A DNA stretch of 64,000 nucleotides from positions 1 to 64,000 of the forward strand of contig NZ_MSIF01000028.1 of the NCBI RefSeq assembly GCF_001921215.1. Direction: 5' to 3'. The position numbers were made by a program, and so were the translations under genes. The notes under the pieces were generated by a model. It made no database searches and had not been told where the DNA came from. It saw nothing but the letters and a program-made list of their open reading frames with translations. Positions 38,599 to 48,459 of this stretch are shown here, piece by piece. How positions within the stretch are numbered: the first letter of the stretch is position 1; the number at the start of each line of letters is the position of its first letter. This DNA comes from Actinophytocola xinjiangensis (GTDB lineage Bacteria > Actinomycetota > Actinomycetes > Mycobacteriales > Pseudonocardiaceae).

Positions 38599-39714
38599 GT
38601 GACGTCCAGTACCCCGCATTCGGCGCCGCCCGGCAACCAGTACCCCGCCGGGACCGACGCCTACGCGCAGACCGCGGCGAACGGGCTCGCCTCCGCCCCG
38701 ATGGAGATGGCCGCCACCAACTACCGCCAACCCTCACCCCTGGACGAGCTCAACGCCACCGCACAACGGATCGCCGCGAACGTCGAGCGGGTCCTGGTCG
38801 GCAAGCCGGAGGTCGTCCGGATCGCGCTGGTGACCCTGCTCGCCGAGGGGCACCTGCTGGTGGAGGACGTGCCGGGGGTCGGCAAGACCTCGCTGGCCAA
38901 GGCGCTGGCCCGGTCCATCGACTGCACGGTCAGCCGGATCCAGTTCACCCCGGACCTGCTGCCGAGCGACGTGACCGGCGTGTCCATCTTCAACCGGCAG
39001 ACCAACGAGTTCGAGTTCCGGCCGGGTCCGGTGTTCGCCAACATCGTGGTCGGCGACGAGATCAACCGCGCCTCCCCCAAGACCCAGTCGGCGTTGCTGG
39101 AGTGCATGGAGGAGGAGCAGGTCACCGTCGACACCTCCACCTATCCCCTCGAGTCGCCGTTCATGGTGATCGCCACCCAGAACCCGATCGAGATGGAGGG
39201 CACCTACGCGCTGCCCGAGGCCCAGCGGGACCGGTTCACCGCCCGGGTGTCCATCGGCTACCCGGACCCGCAGGCCGAGCTGGCGATGGTCGACGAGCAC
39301 GCCGGGCACAACCCGCTGGCGGACCTGCAGCCGGTCTCGCACGCCGACCAGGTGCGTGGGCTGATCGAGACCGTGCGGGCGATCACGCTGTCCCCCGACA
39401 TCCGGCGCTACTGCGTGGAGCTGGTGTCCACGACGCGGCGGCTGCCGGAGATCCGGATCGGCGCCTCGCCCCGGTCCACGCTGCACCTGGTGCGCGCGGC
39501 GCGGGCGCAGGCGGCGCTGTCGGGCCGGGACTTCGTGGTGCCCGACGACGTGCACTCGGTCGCCGTGCCGGTGCTCGCGCACCGGCTGGTGCTCACGCCG
39601 GAGGCACAGGCCGGGCGGCGGTCGACGGCCGAGCTGATCCGCGGGCTGGTGGCGCGCGTGCCGGTGCCGCAGGCCTCGGCCGAGCCGCACGGCCACTGGA
39701 TGCGGAGCAGGTAG
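38599..39714 (+). CDS. MoxR-family AAA+ ATPase
   Basis: A 371-residue AAA+ ATPase of the MoxR group. Walker A is EDVPGVGKTSLAKAL, Walker B is VVGDEINRASPKTQSALLE, sensor 1 is VIATQNPIEMEGTYALPEAQ and sensor 2 lies near RIGASPRSTLHLV. MoxR ATPases act as chaperones that insert metal or mature partner proteins, usually those of the DUF58/VWA type encoded beside them. GTG at 38599 has AGGAGG upstream; in-frame codons back to 38419 are ignored because they lack a ribosome-binding site. It leads an operon with DUF58 and transglutaminase genes, with gaps of 4 bp. Confidence 0.94.
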   Translation: MTSSTPHSAPPGNQYPAGTDAYAQTAANGLASAPMEMAATNYRQPSPLDELNATAQRIAANVERVLVGKPEVVRIALVTLLAEGHLLVEDVPGVGKTSLAKALARSIDCTVSRIQFTPDLLPSDVTGVSIFNRQTNEFEFRPGPVFANIVVGDEINRASPKTQSALLECMEEEQVTVDTSTYPLESPFMVIATQNPIEMEGTYALPEAQRDRFTARVSIGYPDPQAELAMVDEHAGHNPLADLQPVSHADQVRGLIETVRAITLSPDIRRYCVELVSTTRRLPEIRIGASPRSTLHLVRAARAQAALSGRDFVVPDDVHSVAVPVLAHRLVLTPEAQAGRRSTAELIRGLVARVPVPQASAEPHGHWMRSR

Positions 39715-39718
39715 GTCG

Positions 39719-40984
39719 ATGCGGTCGATCCGCGGCGCGCTGTCCGGCCTGACCACGCGCGGCAGATGCCTGCTCGCCGCCGGTCTGGCCGCCGCGCTGT
39801 GCTCGCTCATCCTCAACGAGCGTGACCTGCTCCGGGTGTCGGTGTTCGTGGTCGCGCTGCCGCTGCTGGTCTGCTTCCTCACCGCGGTGTCGCGGGTCGG
39901 GCTGCATGCCCAGCGCCAGATCGTGCCGGTCCGGGTGCCGGTGGCCGGGCGCGCCGAGGTGTCGGTGCACGTCCACAGCACCGGGCGGCTGCCGACCGGC
40001 GGGCTGCTGGTCTCCGACGGGGTGCCGTACTCGCTGGGTGGGCGGCCCCGGTTCGTCATCGAGCACCTGCCCCGGCTGACCGGGACCCGGCTGCGCTACC
40101 AGGTGCAGCCGATGCTGCGCGGCGTCCAGCAGCTCGGGCCGTTGAAGGCGACGATCACCGACCCGTTCGGGCTGGTCGAGTTCGAGCGGGAGCTGGCCGG
40201 GATGTCCCGGCTGATCGTGGTGCCCAGGGTGGTGCCGCTGGTCGGCGTGCCGGGCGGGTCCGGCCTCGGCTCGGGCGACGACGGCTCGGTCCGGCTGGCG
40301 GCCGGCCAGGGCGAGGACGACGTGATCGTGCGCCCGTACCGCCAGGGCGACGACCTGCGCAAGGTGCACTGGCGCTCGACGGCCAAGCGCGACGAGATGA
40401 TGGTGCGGGTCGAGGAACGCCCGTGGCGCGGCGGCACCACGGTGCTGCTCGACCACCGCGCGGCCGCGCACCGGGGCGCGGGCGCGTCGGCGTCGCTGGA
40501 GTGGGCGGTGTCCTTCGCCGCCAGCATCTGCCTGCACCTGCACCGCTACGGCCAGCGGATCCGGCTGGTGACCGAGAACGGCCGGCTGCTGATCAGCGAC
40601 TCCGGCGACGGCACGCACAACGACAACGCGGTCCTCGACGCGCTCGCCGCGTTGCAGCCGGCGGCGCGCCCGCAGCTGGACTGCCGCACCGACCCGGGGC
40701 ACGGCCAGGAGCTGATCGCGATCCTCGGCGGGACCTCCGCCGAGGAGCTGGGCCAGCTGATCACCCAGCGCGGCCGGGGTTCGCGCAGCCTCGCGGTGCT
40801 GCTGGACACCGACGCCTGGGGCACCGGCGAGGGCACCCGGACCGACCTCGGCGGGGCGCAGGCCCTGTTGCGTGGCACCGGCTGGGGCGTGACCGTGGCC
40901 CACCCGAACACCCCGATGACCGCCGTCTGGGCCACCCTGTGCCGCGCCAACGGCAGCCGCAGCGACGCGATGATCGGCGGATAG
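39719..40984 (+). CDS. DUF58 domain membrane protein
   Basis: A 421-residue protein. Two membrane helices lie within residues 15-60, followed by a beta-rich region. The DUF58 signature [24 protein letters not shown] is at about residue 205, and a von Willebrand A-like fold probably follows ([10 protein letters not shown]). DUF58 proteins nearly always neighbour moxR and may be its client, but their activity is not known. It lies 4 bp after moxR and 4 bp before the transglutaminase gene, so all three are probably made together. Confidence 0.9.
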   Translation: MRSIRGALSGLTTRGRCLLAAGLAAALCSLILNERDLLRVSVFVVALPLLVCFLTAVSRVGLHAQRQIVPVRVPVAGRAEVSVHVHSTGRLPTGGLLVSDGVPYSLGGRPRFVIEHLPRLTGTRLRYQVQPMLRGVQQLGPLKATITDPFGLVEFERELAGMSRLIVVPRVVPLVGVPGGSGLGSGDDGSVRLAAGQGEDDVIVRPYRQGDDLRKVHWRSTAKRDEMMVRVEERPWRGGTTVLLDHRAAAHRGAGASASLEWAVSFAASICLHLHRYGQRIRLVTENGRLLISDSGDGTHNDNAVLDALAALQPAARPQLDCRTDPGHGQELIAILGGTSAEELGQLITQRGRGSRSLAVLLDTDAWGTGEGTRTDLGGAQALLRGTGWGVTVAHPNTPMTAVWATLCRANGSRSDAMIGG

Positions 40985-40988
40985 CACC

Positions 40989-43496
40989 GTGACCCCACCA
41001 CCGATGGCGCCCAGAACGGCTCCCCCGCCGGGACCACCCCCGGGACCTCCACCCGGGCCTCCACACGGGGTGCCGCGCGGACGGCCGCCGGCGCCGGAGG
41101 TCAGCTCCGCGCAGTGGTCGATGACCGTGACCCCGGTGGTCGCGGCGGTGACCACGCTGTGCGCGTCGCTCGCGCTGGCCGGGGTGATCGAGGGGCTGCG
41201 CTGGTGGGGGTACGCCGGGGTGGCGGTCACCGTGGTCACCGCCGTCGGGCTCGGGCTGCGGGCGATGCGCACACCGATCCTGCTGGTCGGGTTCGCGCAG
41301 ATGTTCGCCCTGCTGTGCCTGCTGGTGGCGCTGTTCACCGACAGCGGGGTGCTGGGGCTGCTACCGGGACCCGACGCGTTCGCCGACCTGGGCGCCGTGC
41401 TGCGGGACTCGGTGGAGATCGTGCGGACCGGGGTGCCGCCGGTACCGGCGAACTCGGCCGTGCTGTGCCTGGTGGTGATCGCGATCGGGATGGTCGCGGT
41501 GCTGGTCGACACGCTCGCGGTGTCGGCCGGGACACCGGCGGCGTGCGGGCTGGTGCTGCTGTGCGTGTACGCGGTCCCGGCCTCGCTGGCCGACGAGATG
41601 CTGCCGTGGTGGGCGTTCGTGCTCGGCGCGGTGTCCTTCGCCGCGCTGCTCGCGGTGGACGGGGCGCACCGCCACCAGCAGTGGCGCAACCGGCCGACCG
41701 TGCAGGGCACCGGCGGCGGTGTCGGGTCGCCGACCGCGCTGGTCGGCGGCGCGGTGGCGATCGCGCTGGTCGCGGGGGTCTCGGTCACCGGCATCGGCAC
41801 CGTCGGCCAACTGCCCGGCGGCGGCAGCGGGCCCGGCTCCGGCGGGCTGGGACTCAACCCGTTCACCTCGCTGCGCGGCATGCTCGACCAGGACGGGAAC
41901 ACCGAGCTGTTCCGGGTGTACGACCTCGGCGAGGAGGCGCGCTACCTGCGTGCCGTGACCCTGTCCGAGTACGACGAGAACGGCGGCTGGCGCCCCCCGG
42001 ACGAGATGCCCCGGGGCTTCGACGCCGGTGACCCGCTGCCGGCGCCGCCCGGCCAGCAGATCTTCAGCACGGGCAACTCCGTGGAGATCACCATCGAGTC
42101 GGTGAACTCGGTCGACGTGTGGGCTCCGGTGGCCGGCACGCCGATCCGGCTGGCGAACCTGCCCGACGACATGCGCTACGACCCGGAAAGCGGCACCGTC
42201 TACGGCTCCAGCAAACGCAAGCTGCCGACCTACATCGAGCACGCCGACCTCAGCCAGCCCTCGGCGGAGGCGCTGCGCGCCGCCCGACCGGCCCGCGCCA
42301 ACGACATCAGCACCGTCTACACCGTCCGCGAGGGCATCGACCCCGAGGTCGTCGGTCTGGCCGACCGGCTGACCCGCGGCCGGACCAACGTGTTCGACCA
42401 GGCCATGGCCATCCAGAACTACTTCGGCCCGGCCAACGGGTTCACCTACGAGACCAGTACGGCGGCCGGCAGCGACGAGGACGCGCTGCGCGACTTCCTG
42501 TTCGAGAGCAGGACCGGCTACTGCGAGCAGTACGCCTCGGCGATGGCGGTGCTGCTGCGCGCGGCCGGCATCCCGTCGCGGGTGGCGATGGGCTACACCG
42601 CCGGTGTGCAGACCGGTGAGTACCGCACGATCACCTCGCAGAACGCGCACGCCTGGGTCGAGGTGTTCTTCCCCGGCGCCGGCTGGGTGCAGTTCGACCC
42701 GACCCCGCTGACCGACGGCACGACCTACCAACCGCCCTACGCCGAGGAGAGCGACACCACCGTCCCCGAGGACGACCCGGCCAACGAGACCGAGGCGACC
42801 ACGACCGCGCCGGTGCCCTCCGGGCCGGCGACCGACCCGCGGGACCAGGCCGACGCCGGAGCCGACGGCGACGACGGCGAGGACGCCGCCGCCTCACCGG
42901 TCTGGCCGTGGTGGACGGTCGTCGGGCTCGTGGTGCTCTCGGCCGCGGTCACCGTGCTGGCGGCGATGGCGGCGCGGTCCCGGTTGCGGCGCCCGGCCCG
43001 ACGGGTCCCGCTGCGGGCGCTGGCGGCCGGGGCGTGGGTGCTGACCGTGGTGTTCGCGGCGGCCGTGGTGTCCTGGTGGCTGCTGGTGTTCGTCGTGCTG
43101 GCGCTGCTGGCCGGGGTGCCGGGGATCGCGCGGGAACGGGTGCGGGTCCGGCGGCGCCACCAGATCCAGGCCAGCGGCCCGGCGGCGGCGTCCTCGGCGT
43201 GGGCGGAGCTGGTGGCGGAGTCGGCCGACCGGGGTGTCGAGCCGAGCGAGACCGAGACGCTGCGCGCGGCGGCCCGGCGCCTGGCCAACCAGCACGAACT
43301 CGACCAGGACAGCCGCCGGGCGCTGCGCACGGTGGTCGCCGAGGTCGAGCGGTCCTGGTACGGCGGCCAGAACCCGGACCCGGCGCTGACCGCCGCGTTC
43401 GACCGGTTGATCGCCGGCCTGCGCCGGACCAACCCGATCGGCTGGCGGGCGCGGCTGTTCCCCCGGTCGATCCTGCGCCGCCGCTCCCGGCGGTGA
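40989..43496 (+). CDS. Membrane transglutaminase-like protein (DUF3488-TgpA type)
   Basis: An 835-residue protein. A Pro-rich tail ([13 protein letters not shown]) leads to about six N-terminal membrane segments to about residue 275. The extracytoplasmic transglutaminase core has the catalytic Cys in [20 protein letters not shown] and His/Asp in [21 protein letters not shown] Thr/Asp-rich linker and two or three more helices ([19 protein letters not shown]) follow, with a charged C-terminal cytoplasmic domain. Relatives process or cross-link proteins at the cell surface. It ends the moxR operon. Confidence 0.92.
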   Translation: MTPPPMAPRTAPPPGPPPGPPPGPPHGVPRGRPPAPEVSSAQWSMTVTPVVAAVTTLCASLALAGVIEGLRWWGYAGVAVTVVTAVGLGLRAMRTPILLVGFAQMFALLCLLVALFTDSGVLGLLPGPDAFADLGAVLRDSVEIVRTGVPPVPANSAVLCLVVIAIGMVAVLVDTLAVSAGTPAACGLVLLCVYAVPASLADEMLPWWAFVLGAVSFAALLAVDGAHRHQQWRNRPTVQGTGGGVGSPTALVGGAVAIALVAGVSVTGIGTVGQLPGGGSGPGSGGLGLNPFTSLRGMLDQDGNTELFRVYDLGEEARYLRAVTLSEYDENGGWRPPDEMPRGFDAGDPLPAPPGQQIFSTGNSVEITIESVNSVDVWAPVAGTPIRLANLPDDMRYDPESGTVYGSSKRKLPTYIEHADLSQPSAEALRAARPARANDISTVYTVREGIDPEVVGLADRLTRGRTNVFDQAMAIQNYFGPANGFTYETSTAAGSDEDALRDFLFESRTGYCEQYASAMAVLLRAAGIPSRVAMGYTAGVQTGEYRTITSQNAHAWVEVFFPGAGWVQFDPTPLTDGTTYQPPYAEESDTTVPEDDPANETEATTTAPVPSGPATDPRDQADAGADGDDGEDAAASPVWPWWTVVGLVVLSAAVTVLAAMAARSRLRRPARRVPLRALAAGAWVLTVVFAAAVVSWWLLVFVVLALLAGVPGIARERVRVRRRHQIQASGPAAASSAWAELVAESADRGVEPSETETLRAAARRLANQHELDQDSRRALRTVVAEVERSWYGGQNPDPALTAAFDRLIAGLRRTNPIGWRARLFPRSILRRRSRR

Positions 43497-43500
43497 TCCC

Positions 43501-46035
43501 TCAGCTCACGGTGAGGTCTCGGAACAGCGCGCGGCCGAGCACGCGGGCGTGGGCGCAGGTCAGCACGCCGACGTCCTGGGTGGCCGCCGCCGGCAGGTCC
43601 ACCGCGCCGACCTGGCGCCAGGTGCCGTCGAGCAGCACCGAGCCGGTGAACCGGGTGCCGGACCTGGCCAGCCGCAGCCGCGCCGGGTAGGGCGTCGGCG
43701 AGAGTTCGAGGCGGGCGACCGAGTCGAGCCGGCCGTCGCCGCTGGCGTCCCACAACAGCAGGAAACCGTTGGCGGGCTTGGCGACCAGCGCGACGTACCC
43801 GGTCGACGAGCCGGGCGCGCGCAGGTCGTCACGGATGACCAGGCCGGCGCGGGCGTTGGGGTCGGTGGCGTCCTGGGACACCAGGGTCACCTCGGCGACG
43901 GTGTCCGGTCCGGCGGCGCCGGGGCGCAGGATCGCCCCGTACTCGTCGGCGCCGGTCCACAGGTCGCTGCCGCCGGCCAGGATCGCGAGGTCGGCGCCGC
44001 GCTGGCCGAAGTGCGCCTCGGTGGACGCGGCGGTCGCCAGTGCCGGGTCGAGCGGCTCGGCGACGGTCACCGTCCGGGAGACGGTGTAGGCGACCCGCTC
44101 CCCCGCCACGGTGTACCCGGCGTCGGCGGTGAGCGTGGCCGGGGCGAGCAGTTCGGCGGGGGCTCGGGCGGTGAGCGACCAGGTCGCGGTGAACGCGGCC
44201 CCGGCGGCCAGGGCCGGCGCGGTCTGGGGGCCGTCGGGGGTGCGCGGCCAGTCCGGCGGCGCGGCCAGGTCCAGCGACACCTCCTCGACCGGCGCGCCCT
44301 CCTCGTTGCGCACGGTCGCGGTCACCTCGGCGGGTTCGCCGACGGGCAGCGACGCCGGGGACTCGACGGTCACCGGGCCCTGGCCGGGCGGCCAGGTCAG
44401 CACCATGCCGTCGGCGAGCAGCCCGCGCCGCAGCGTCGGGTACGGGACGTCCTGCACGGCCGTGCCGCCGTCGACGGCGAGCGAGGCGGCGGCCGCGGCG
44501 GCGTGCCCGAGCAGCATGAACACCGGTTCCATCCGCGCGGAGCCGAACGCGATGTGCGAGGCGGACAGCGCGACCGGGACGACCAGGTTGGCGCACTCGC
44601 CGCGCGCCGGCACGATCGCCCGGTAGGAGATGCCGTACGGGCCGGCCGGCCCGACCTGCACGTCGCCCTCGTTGCGGGCCAGGCCGTCGACCACGACCCG
44701 TGCGCAGTTGTGCGAGTCCATGTTGTAGGAGGCGAGGCCGACCGGGTCGGGGGCCGTGGTGGTCCAGCGGCAGTCGTGTTCGGTGACCACGTAGTCGGCG
44801 ACCATCCGCCGGCCCTCGCGGATGTACAGCTCGTGCGGCCAGCCGCCGGTCTCACCGAACTCGTCGGCCGGCAGGCCCCAGGCGCTGACCTCGGCGCGGA
44901 CCGCGGCCGGCACGGCGGGGTCGTTGGCCAGGAAGTACATCAGGCCCTGCTGGTAGCGCAGGTGGTCGTCGAAGATCCGCTGGCGGGTCTGGTGGTCGCC
45001 GGCCGGCCAGGCGTAGTTGCGGCCGATGTTGTCGCTGCTCACGGCGCCGTTGTTGTTCAGGTCGGTCTTGCCACCCGGCATGGGGGTGTTGAGCCGGATG
45101 GCGTCCCAGACGCCGGCGTCGAGGTAGCGGCGCAGCAGTTCGTAGCGGGTGGGGTCGTAGCCGGTGGGGCGCGGGAAGGGCAGCCGGTCGGCGGCCTTGG
45201 TCAGGCACAGGCGGAAGTTGAACGCCTGGATGCGGTGGTCGCCCTCGCCGGGGTCGCCGGGCGGTTCGGACTGGATACCGGGCAGCAGTCCGCTGGCCGG
45301 GTCGCCGGGCACGACGTAGGGGTCGATCGGCTGGCGGAACTGGTGGCCGGTGCGGAACTGGACGCCGTTGAGGGTCTCGCCGTAGGTGGCGTTGGACTCG
45401 CGGCCGACGGTGTGGCTGACGCGGGCGGCGGCCATCAGGTCGCCCTCGTAGCTGGCGTCGATGTACACCGAGGCGCGGAAGACCTTGCGGTTCTCGGTGC
45501 GCAGCGCGGTGATCCGGTCGCCGGCGAGGTCGACGCCGGCCAGGCGGTGTTCCCGGTAGACGGGCACGCCGGCCTCGACGACCCACTCGTCGAACACCCG
45601 CTCGGCGATGTGCGGTTCGAAGGCGAAGGACTCGGCGCGGCCGTAGTGCGCGCCGACGCGGCGGTAGAACTCGCGGGCCAAGCCGCCGATGGCGTCGATC
45701 TTGCCGGTGTCGGTGGCGCCGAGGCCGGAGGAGGTGAGCCCGCCGAGGTGGCGGCCGAACACGACCAGGGCCACCGACCGGCCGGCCCTGGCCGCGCGGA
45801 CGGCGGCGGCCACCCCGGCGGAGGTGCCGCCGTAGACGCACACGTCGGTGCGGACCTCGCCGGGGTCGGGCCGGACCGGGTACCAGTAGCGGGGCCCGGC
45901 CGGGCGGCCCGGCTCGGCCGTGGCGGTGGTCGGCCCGGTGGCCAGCCACAACGCGGCCGCGCCGGCACCGCCCAGGACCGTGCGCCTCGTCAGTGGTGTC
46001 GTCGGTTCAGCTGACTGCTGGTGCTCGTTGACCAT
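43501..46035 (-). CDS. Tat-exported FAD-dependent oxidoreductase with C-terminal accessory domains
   Basis: An 844-residue secreted protein. The twin-arginine signal TRRTVLGGAGAAALWLA covers residues 16-35. The FAD-binding start DVCVYGGTSAGVAAAVRAAR is at about residue 64, and the flavin-dependent oxidoreductase domain runs to about residue 530. A beta-sandwich of the NPCBM-associated NEW3 type (PAEVTATVRNEEGAPVEEV) comes next, and a lectin-like DUF1349-type domain ends the protein. Similar enzymes are often listed as xanthan-lyase-like or polysaccharide-linked oxidoreductases; the substrate is unknown. It is convergent with the transglutaminase gene. Confidence 0.85.
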   Translation of the reverse strand: MVNEHQQSAEPTTPLTRRTVLGGAGAAALWLATGPTTATAEPGRPAGPRYWYPVRPDPGEVRTDVCVYGGTSAGVAAAVRAARAGRSVALVVFGRHLGGLTSSGLGATDTGKIDAIGGLAREFYRRVGAHYGRAESFAFEPHIAERVFDEWVVEAGVPVYREHRLAGVDLAGDRITALRTENRKVFRASVYIDASYEGDLMAAARVSHTVGRESNATYGETLNGVQFRTGHQFRQPIDPYVVPGDPASGLLPGIQSEPPGDPGEGDHRIQAFNFRLCLTKAADRLPFPRPTGYDPTRYELLRRYLDAGVWDAIRLNTPMPGGKTDLNNNGAVSSDNIGRNYAWPAGDHQTRQRIFDDHLRYQQGLMYFLANDPAVPAAVRAEVSAWGLPADEFGETGGWPHELYIREGRRMVADYVVTEHDCRWTTTAPDPVGLASYNMDSHNCARVVVDGLARNEGDVQVGPAGPYGISYRAIVPARGECANLVVPVALSASHIAFGSARMEPVFMLLGHAAAAAASLAVDGGTAVQDVPYPTLRRGLLADGMVLTWPPGQGPVTVESPASLPVGEPAEVTATVRNEEGAPVEEVSLDLAAPPDWPRTPDGPQTAPALAAGAAFTATWSLTARAPAELLAPATLTADAGYTVAGERVAYTVSRTVTVAEPLDPALATAASTEAHFGQRGADLAILAGGSDLWTGADEYGAILRPGAAGPDTVAEVTLVSQDATDPNARAGLVIRDDLRAPGSSTGYVALVAKPANGFLLLWDASGDGRLDSVARLELSPTPYPARLRLARSGTRFTGSVLLDGTWRQVGAVDLPAAATQDVGVLTCAHARVLGRALFRDLTVS

Positions 46036-46054
46036 GAGGCGCCCACCTTTGGGT

Positions 46055-46073
46055 CGAAACCAACCAACTTTCG
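46055..46073 (-). promoter_or_regulatory. Imperfect palindrome upstream of the FAD enzyme gene
   Basis: CGAAA (46055-46059) and TTTCG (46069-46073) flank a 9-bp centre about 20 bp upstream of the start. The spacing suits a dimeric repressor of the LacI or GntR type, but none is encoded nearby. Confidence 0.3.
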
Positions 46074-46121
46074 CAACGTAACAACAAAAGTCGGGTCAGC
46101 ACAGACCGAAGTGGGCGAACC

Positions 46122-47690
46122 TCAGACCGTCGGGTAGCGGCTGTAGTCCGGGAAGTTGCCGTAGAGCAACTCGTCGGCCGGCCCCTGGGTGACCGCGTGC
46201 ACCAGGTGCACCCCGCCGACGAACGCGCCCTTCCACGACCCGCCGCGACCACCGAACGGCTCCTCGCGGTCACCCCGCGACCGGGGCTTGTTCACCCCGA
46301 CCTTGAACGCCTGCACGTGCTGGGCCAGCTCACCGGCCAGCTCCGCGTCGTCACAGGCGATGGTCGCCACCAGCGCACCGTTGGACGCGTTCATCTGCGC
46401 CAGCAGCTCGGCCCTGGTGTCCACCACGACGATCGTGTCCACCGGCCCGAACGGCTCCTCGTGCATCAGCCGGGACGCGCCGGGCGGGGCCAGCAACGCC
46501 GTCGGCGCCACGTAGGCCGAGGTGTCCTGACCCGGCAGGAACCGGCCCTCGTCCAGCGACCCCCGGTACAGCGGCACCGCGCCGTGATGGAGCGCCTCGT
46601 CGACACGTTTGCGCAGGTCGGAAGCCTTGGTCGCGGAGATCATCGGGCCGAAGTCCAGCTGCGGCAGCTCGCCGTCGCCCTCGGCGTCCACCGCCAGCGG
46701 GTGCCCGAAGCGCGCCGAGCCGACCACCGGCAGGTAGGTCGCCAGGAACGAGTCGACCAGGTCGCGCTGCACGACGAACCTCGGGTAGGCGGTACAGCGC
46801 TGCTTGGCGTACTCGAAACCCTTGCGCAGGTGCGCGGCCAGCCCGTCCCAGTCGGAGAACTCCCAGATGCCCCAGCAGTTGAGGCCTTCCTGTTCCAGCA
46901 TGTGCCGCTTGCCGGTGTCCACCAGCTGCGCGGCCACCTTGCCGCCGTTGTCCCGGCCGCCGACGAAGGCCAGCGCGCCGATCTCGGTCGAGCGGACCAG
47001 CGCGCCGGACAGCTTCGAGCCGTCCCCGGACAGCAGCGTGACCGGCAGGCCGGCGTCGTTCATCAGCGCGTGCGCCACGGTCAGGCAGACCGCGCCGCCC
47101 TGGGTCGGGGTCTTGGCGATGACCGCGTTGCCGGCCAGCAGCTGCACCAACTCCGCGTGCACGAGCACCGACATCGGGTAGTTCCAGCTGGCGATGTTGC
47201 TGACCGGGCCGGGCAGCGGGGTGCGCTCGAACGCGCGGCCCTGGGCGTCGGTGGCCAGCATCTGGTCGATGTTGTCCAGGTACCAGCGCACGCCGTCGAG
47301 GGCGCGGTCGACGTCGGCGCAGGCCAGCCGCCACGGTTTGCCGATCTCCCAGGCCAGCAGCAGCGCCAGGTCGTCGCGGACCCCCGCCATCGCGTCGACG
47401 GCCGCGCTGACCCGCGCTTTGCGGTCGGCGAGCGGGACCGCCGCCCACTCGCGGTGCTGCTGGTGGGCGGCCGAGACGGCCTTGAGCGCGGTCGGCTCGT
47501 CCACCTTGGACAGCGCGCCGATGGTGGTGCGGTCCACCGGGGAGACCATGGCCGACCGCTCGCCGCCGTCCTGCCAGCGACCCTCGTGGAGATTGCGCAG
47601 CCGGTCACCGGAGAAACCTGAGGGGGCGATGTCGGCGACACGCTCGGCAACGCGTGTCCACTGTGCGTGCTCGGGAATCCGTAGGCCCAT
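46122..47690 (-). CDS. Aldehyde dehydrogenase superfamily protein
   Basis: A 522-residue NAD(P)+-dependent oxidoreductase of the ALDH fold. NIASWNYPMSVLVHAELV is the cofactor entry region, FVGGRDNGGKVA is the nucleotide-binding loop, the catalytic Cys is in YAKQRCTAYPRFVV and the late MHEEPFGPVDTIVVV is conserved. The usual ELGGK segment reads LEQEGLNCWGI, so this is a divergent member and its aldehyde is unknown. ATG at 47690 has AGAAGAGG upstream. Confidence 0.85.
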   Translation of the reverse strand: MGLRIPEHAQWTRVAERVADIAPSGFSGDRLRNLHEGRWQDGGERSAMVSPVDRTTIGALSKVDEPTALKAVSAAHQQHREWAAVPLADRKARVSAAVDAMAGVRDDLALLLAWEIGKPWRLACADVDRALDGVRWYLDNIDQMLATDAQGRAFERTPLPGPVSNIASWNYPMSVLVHAELVQLLAGNAVIAKTPTQGGAVCLTVAHALMNDAGLPVTLLSGDGSKLSGALVRSTEIGALAFVGGRDNGGKVAAQLVDTGKRHMLEQEGLNCWGIWEFSDWDGLAAHLRKGFEYAKQRCTAYPRFVVQRDLVDSFLATYLPVVGSARFGHPLAVDAEGDGELPQLDFGPMISATKASDLRKRVDEALHHGAVPLYRGSLDEGRFLPGQDTSAYVAPTALLAPPGASRLMHEEPFGPVDTIVVVDTRAELLAQMNASNGALVATIACDDAELAGELAQHVQAFKVGVNKPRSRGDREEPFGGRGGSWKGAFVGGVHLVHAVTQGPADELLYGNFPDYSRYPTV

Positions 47691-47833
47691 GGCAAACCTC
47701 TTCTCAGAAGCGGGGTGCCAGGACAATGCTGCCGCATGCCTGCTCAGGTGGGACTCGTCGTGCGGTAGACCTCACGCACGAAAGATCGCCGGGTGCTGAC
47801 CTGCCAACCCCCGGCGATCCAGACGAACCGGAC

Positions 47834-48241
47834 CTATGGTTCGTCTTCGAACCGCTTGCGGAAGCGGTCCTCCATTCGCTGCGAGAACGAGCTTCGGCGT
47901 GCCTTGGGCGTTCCGCCGCCCTCGGCATCCTCGGTAGCGCCTTCCTCACCTTCGGTTCCGCCGTGGCGAATGGCGGACAGGGTCAGCAGCGCTCCGAGGA
48001 ACATGACCAGGAAACCGAGCAAACTGACGACCGGGACGCCGCCGGGTTTCAGCGGCAGGATCACACCCAACACGAGCAGCGCTACGCCCAGGACGAACAG
48101 CGCGATGCCCTGTAGGCGTCGCCGCCGGGAGGGGCGTCGCAGGCGGGCGCCGCGCACCGTGGATGCGAACTTGGGATCCTCGGCGTAGAGCGCACGCTCA
48201 ATCTGGTCGAGCAGTCGCTGCTCATGCTCGGAGAGTGGCAT
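47834..48241 (-). CDS. DUF3040 membrane protein
   Basis: A 135-residue protein. The N-terminal MPLSEHEQRLLDQIERALYA is the family signature, followed by FASTVRG and an Arg patch. Two membrane helices lie at about residues 45-65 and 68-90. The C-terminus is acidic and then basic. DUF3040 proteins are common in actinobacteria near cell-envelope genes, with no known activity. ATG at 48241 has GGAGGAGG upstream; longer upstream in-frame starts lack support. Confidence 0.93.
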   Translation of the reverse strand: MPLSEHEQRLLDQIERALYAEDPKFASTVRGARLRRPSRRRRLQGIALFVLGVALLVLGVILPLKPGGVPVVSLLGFLVMFLGALLTLSAIRHGGTEGEEGATEDAEGGGTPKARRSSFSQRMEDRFRKRFEDEP

Positions 48242-48405
48242 TCGTTCCTCCTCCGGCACAGCGTGTCGCGAGCGCCGGGCGATCACGGTGGTTGGCCGCC
48301 GGACCCGGCGGGCGCCCCGCTCCGGGGGCGTCACTCCCCAGGATACGAGCCGCGAGGCTCCGCGACTACCCGATCCGGAATCATGGTCGTATGCATCAGC
48401 AAAAC

Positions 48406-48435
48406 CCGGCTCGACGCGAGTGTGGCACGAGCCGG
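48406..48435 (+). other. Hairpin before the PHP-domain gene
   Basis: CCGGCTCG (48406-48413) pairs with CGAGCCGG (48428-48435) with a 14-nt loop, 24 nt before the start at 48460. It would lie in the 5' untranslated region. The 218-bp gap from 48242 holds no gene. Confidence 0.35.
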
Positions 48436-48459
48436 CTTGAGCACCGTCAGGTGGGGTGA

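Noticed and set aside
38244-38636. A 130-codon minus-strand frame in the mraZ-moxR gap
   Set aside because: It overlaps the moxR start and carries no motif; the gap fits promoters and operators better.
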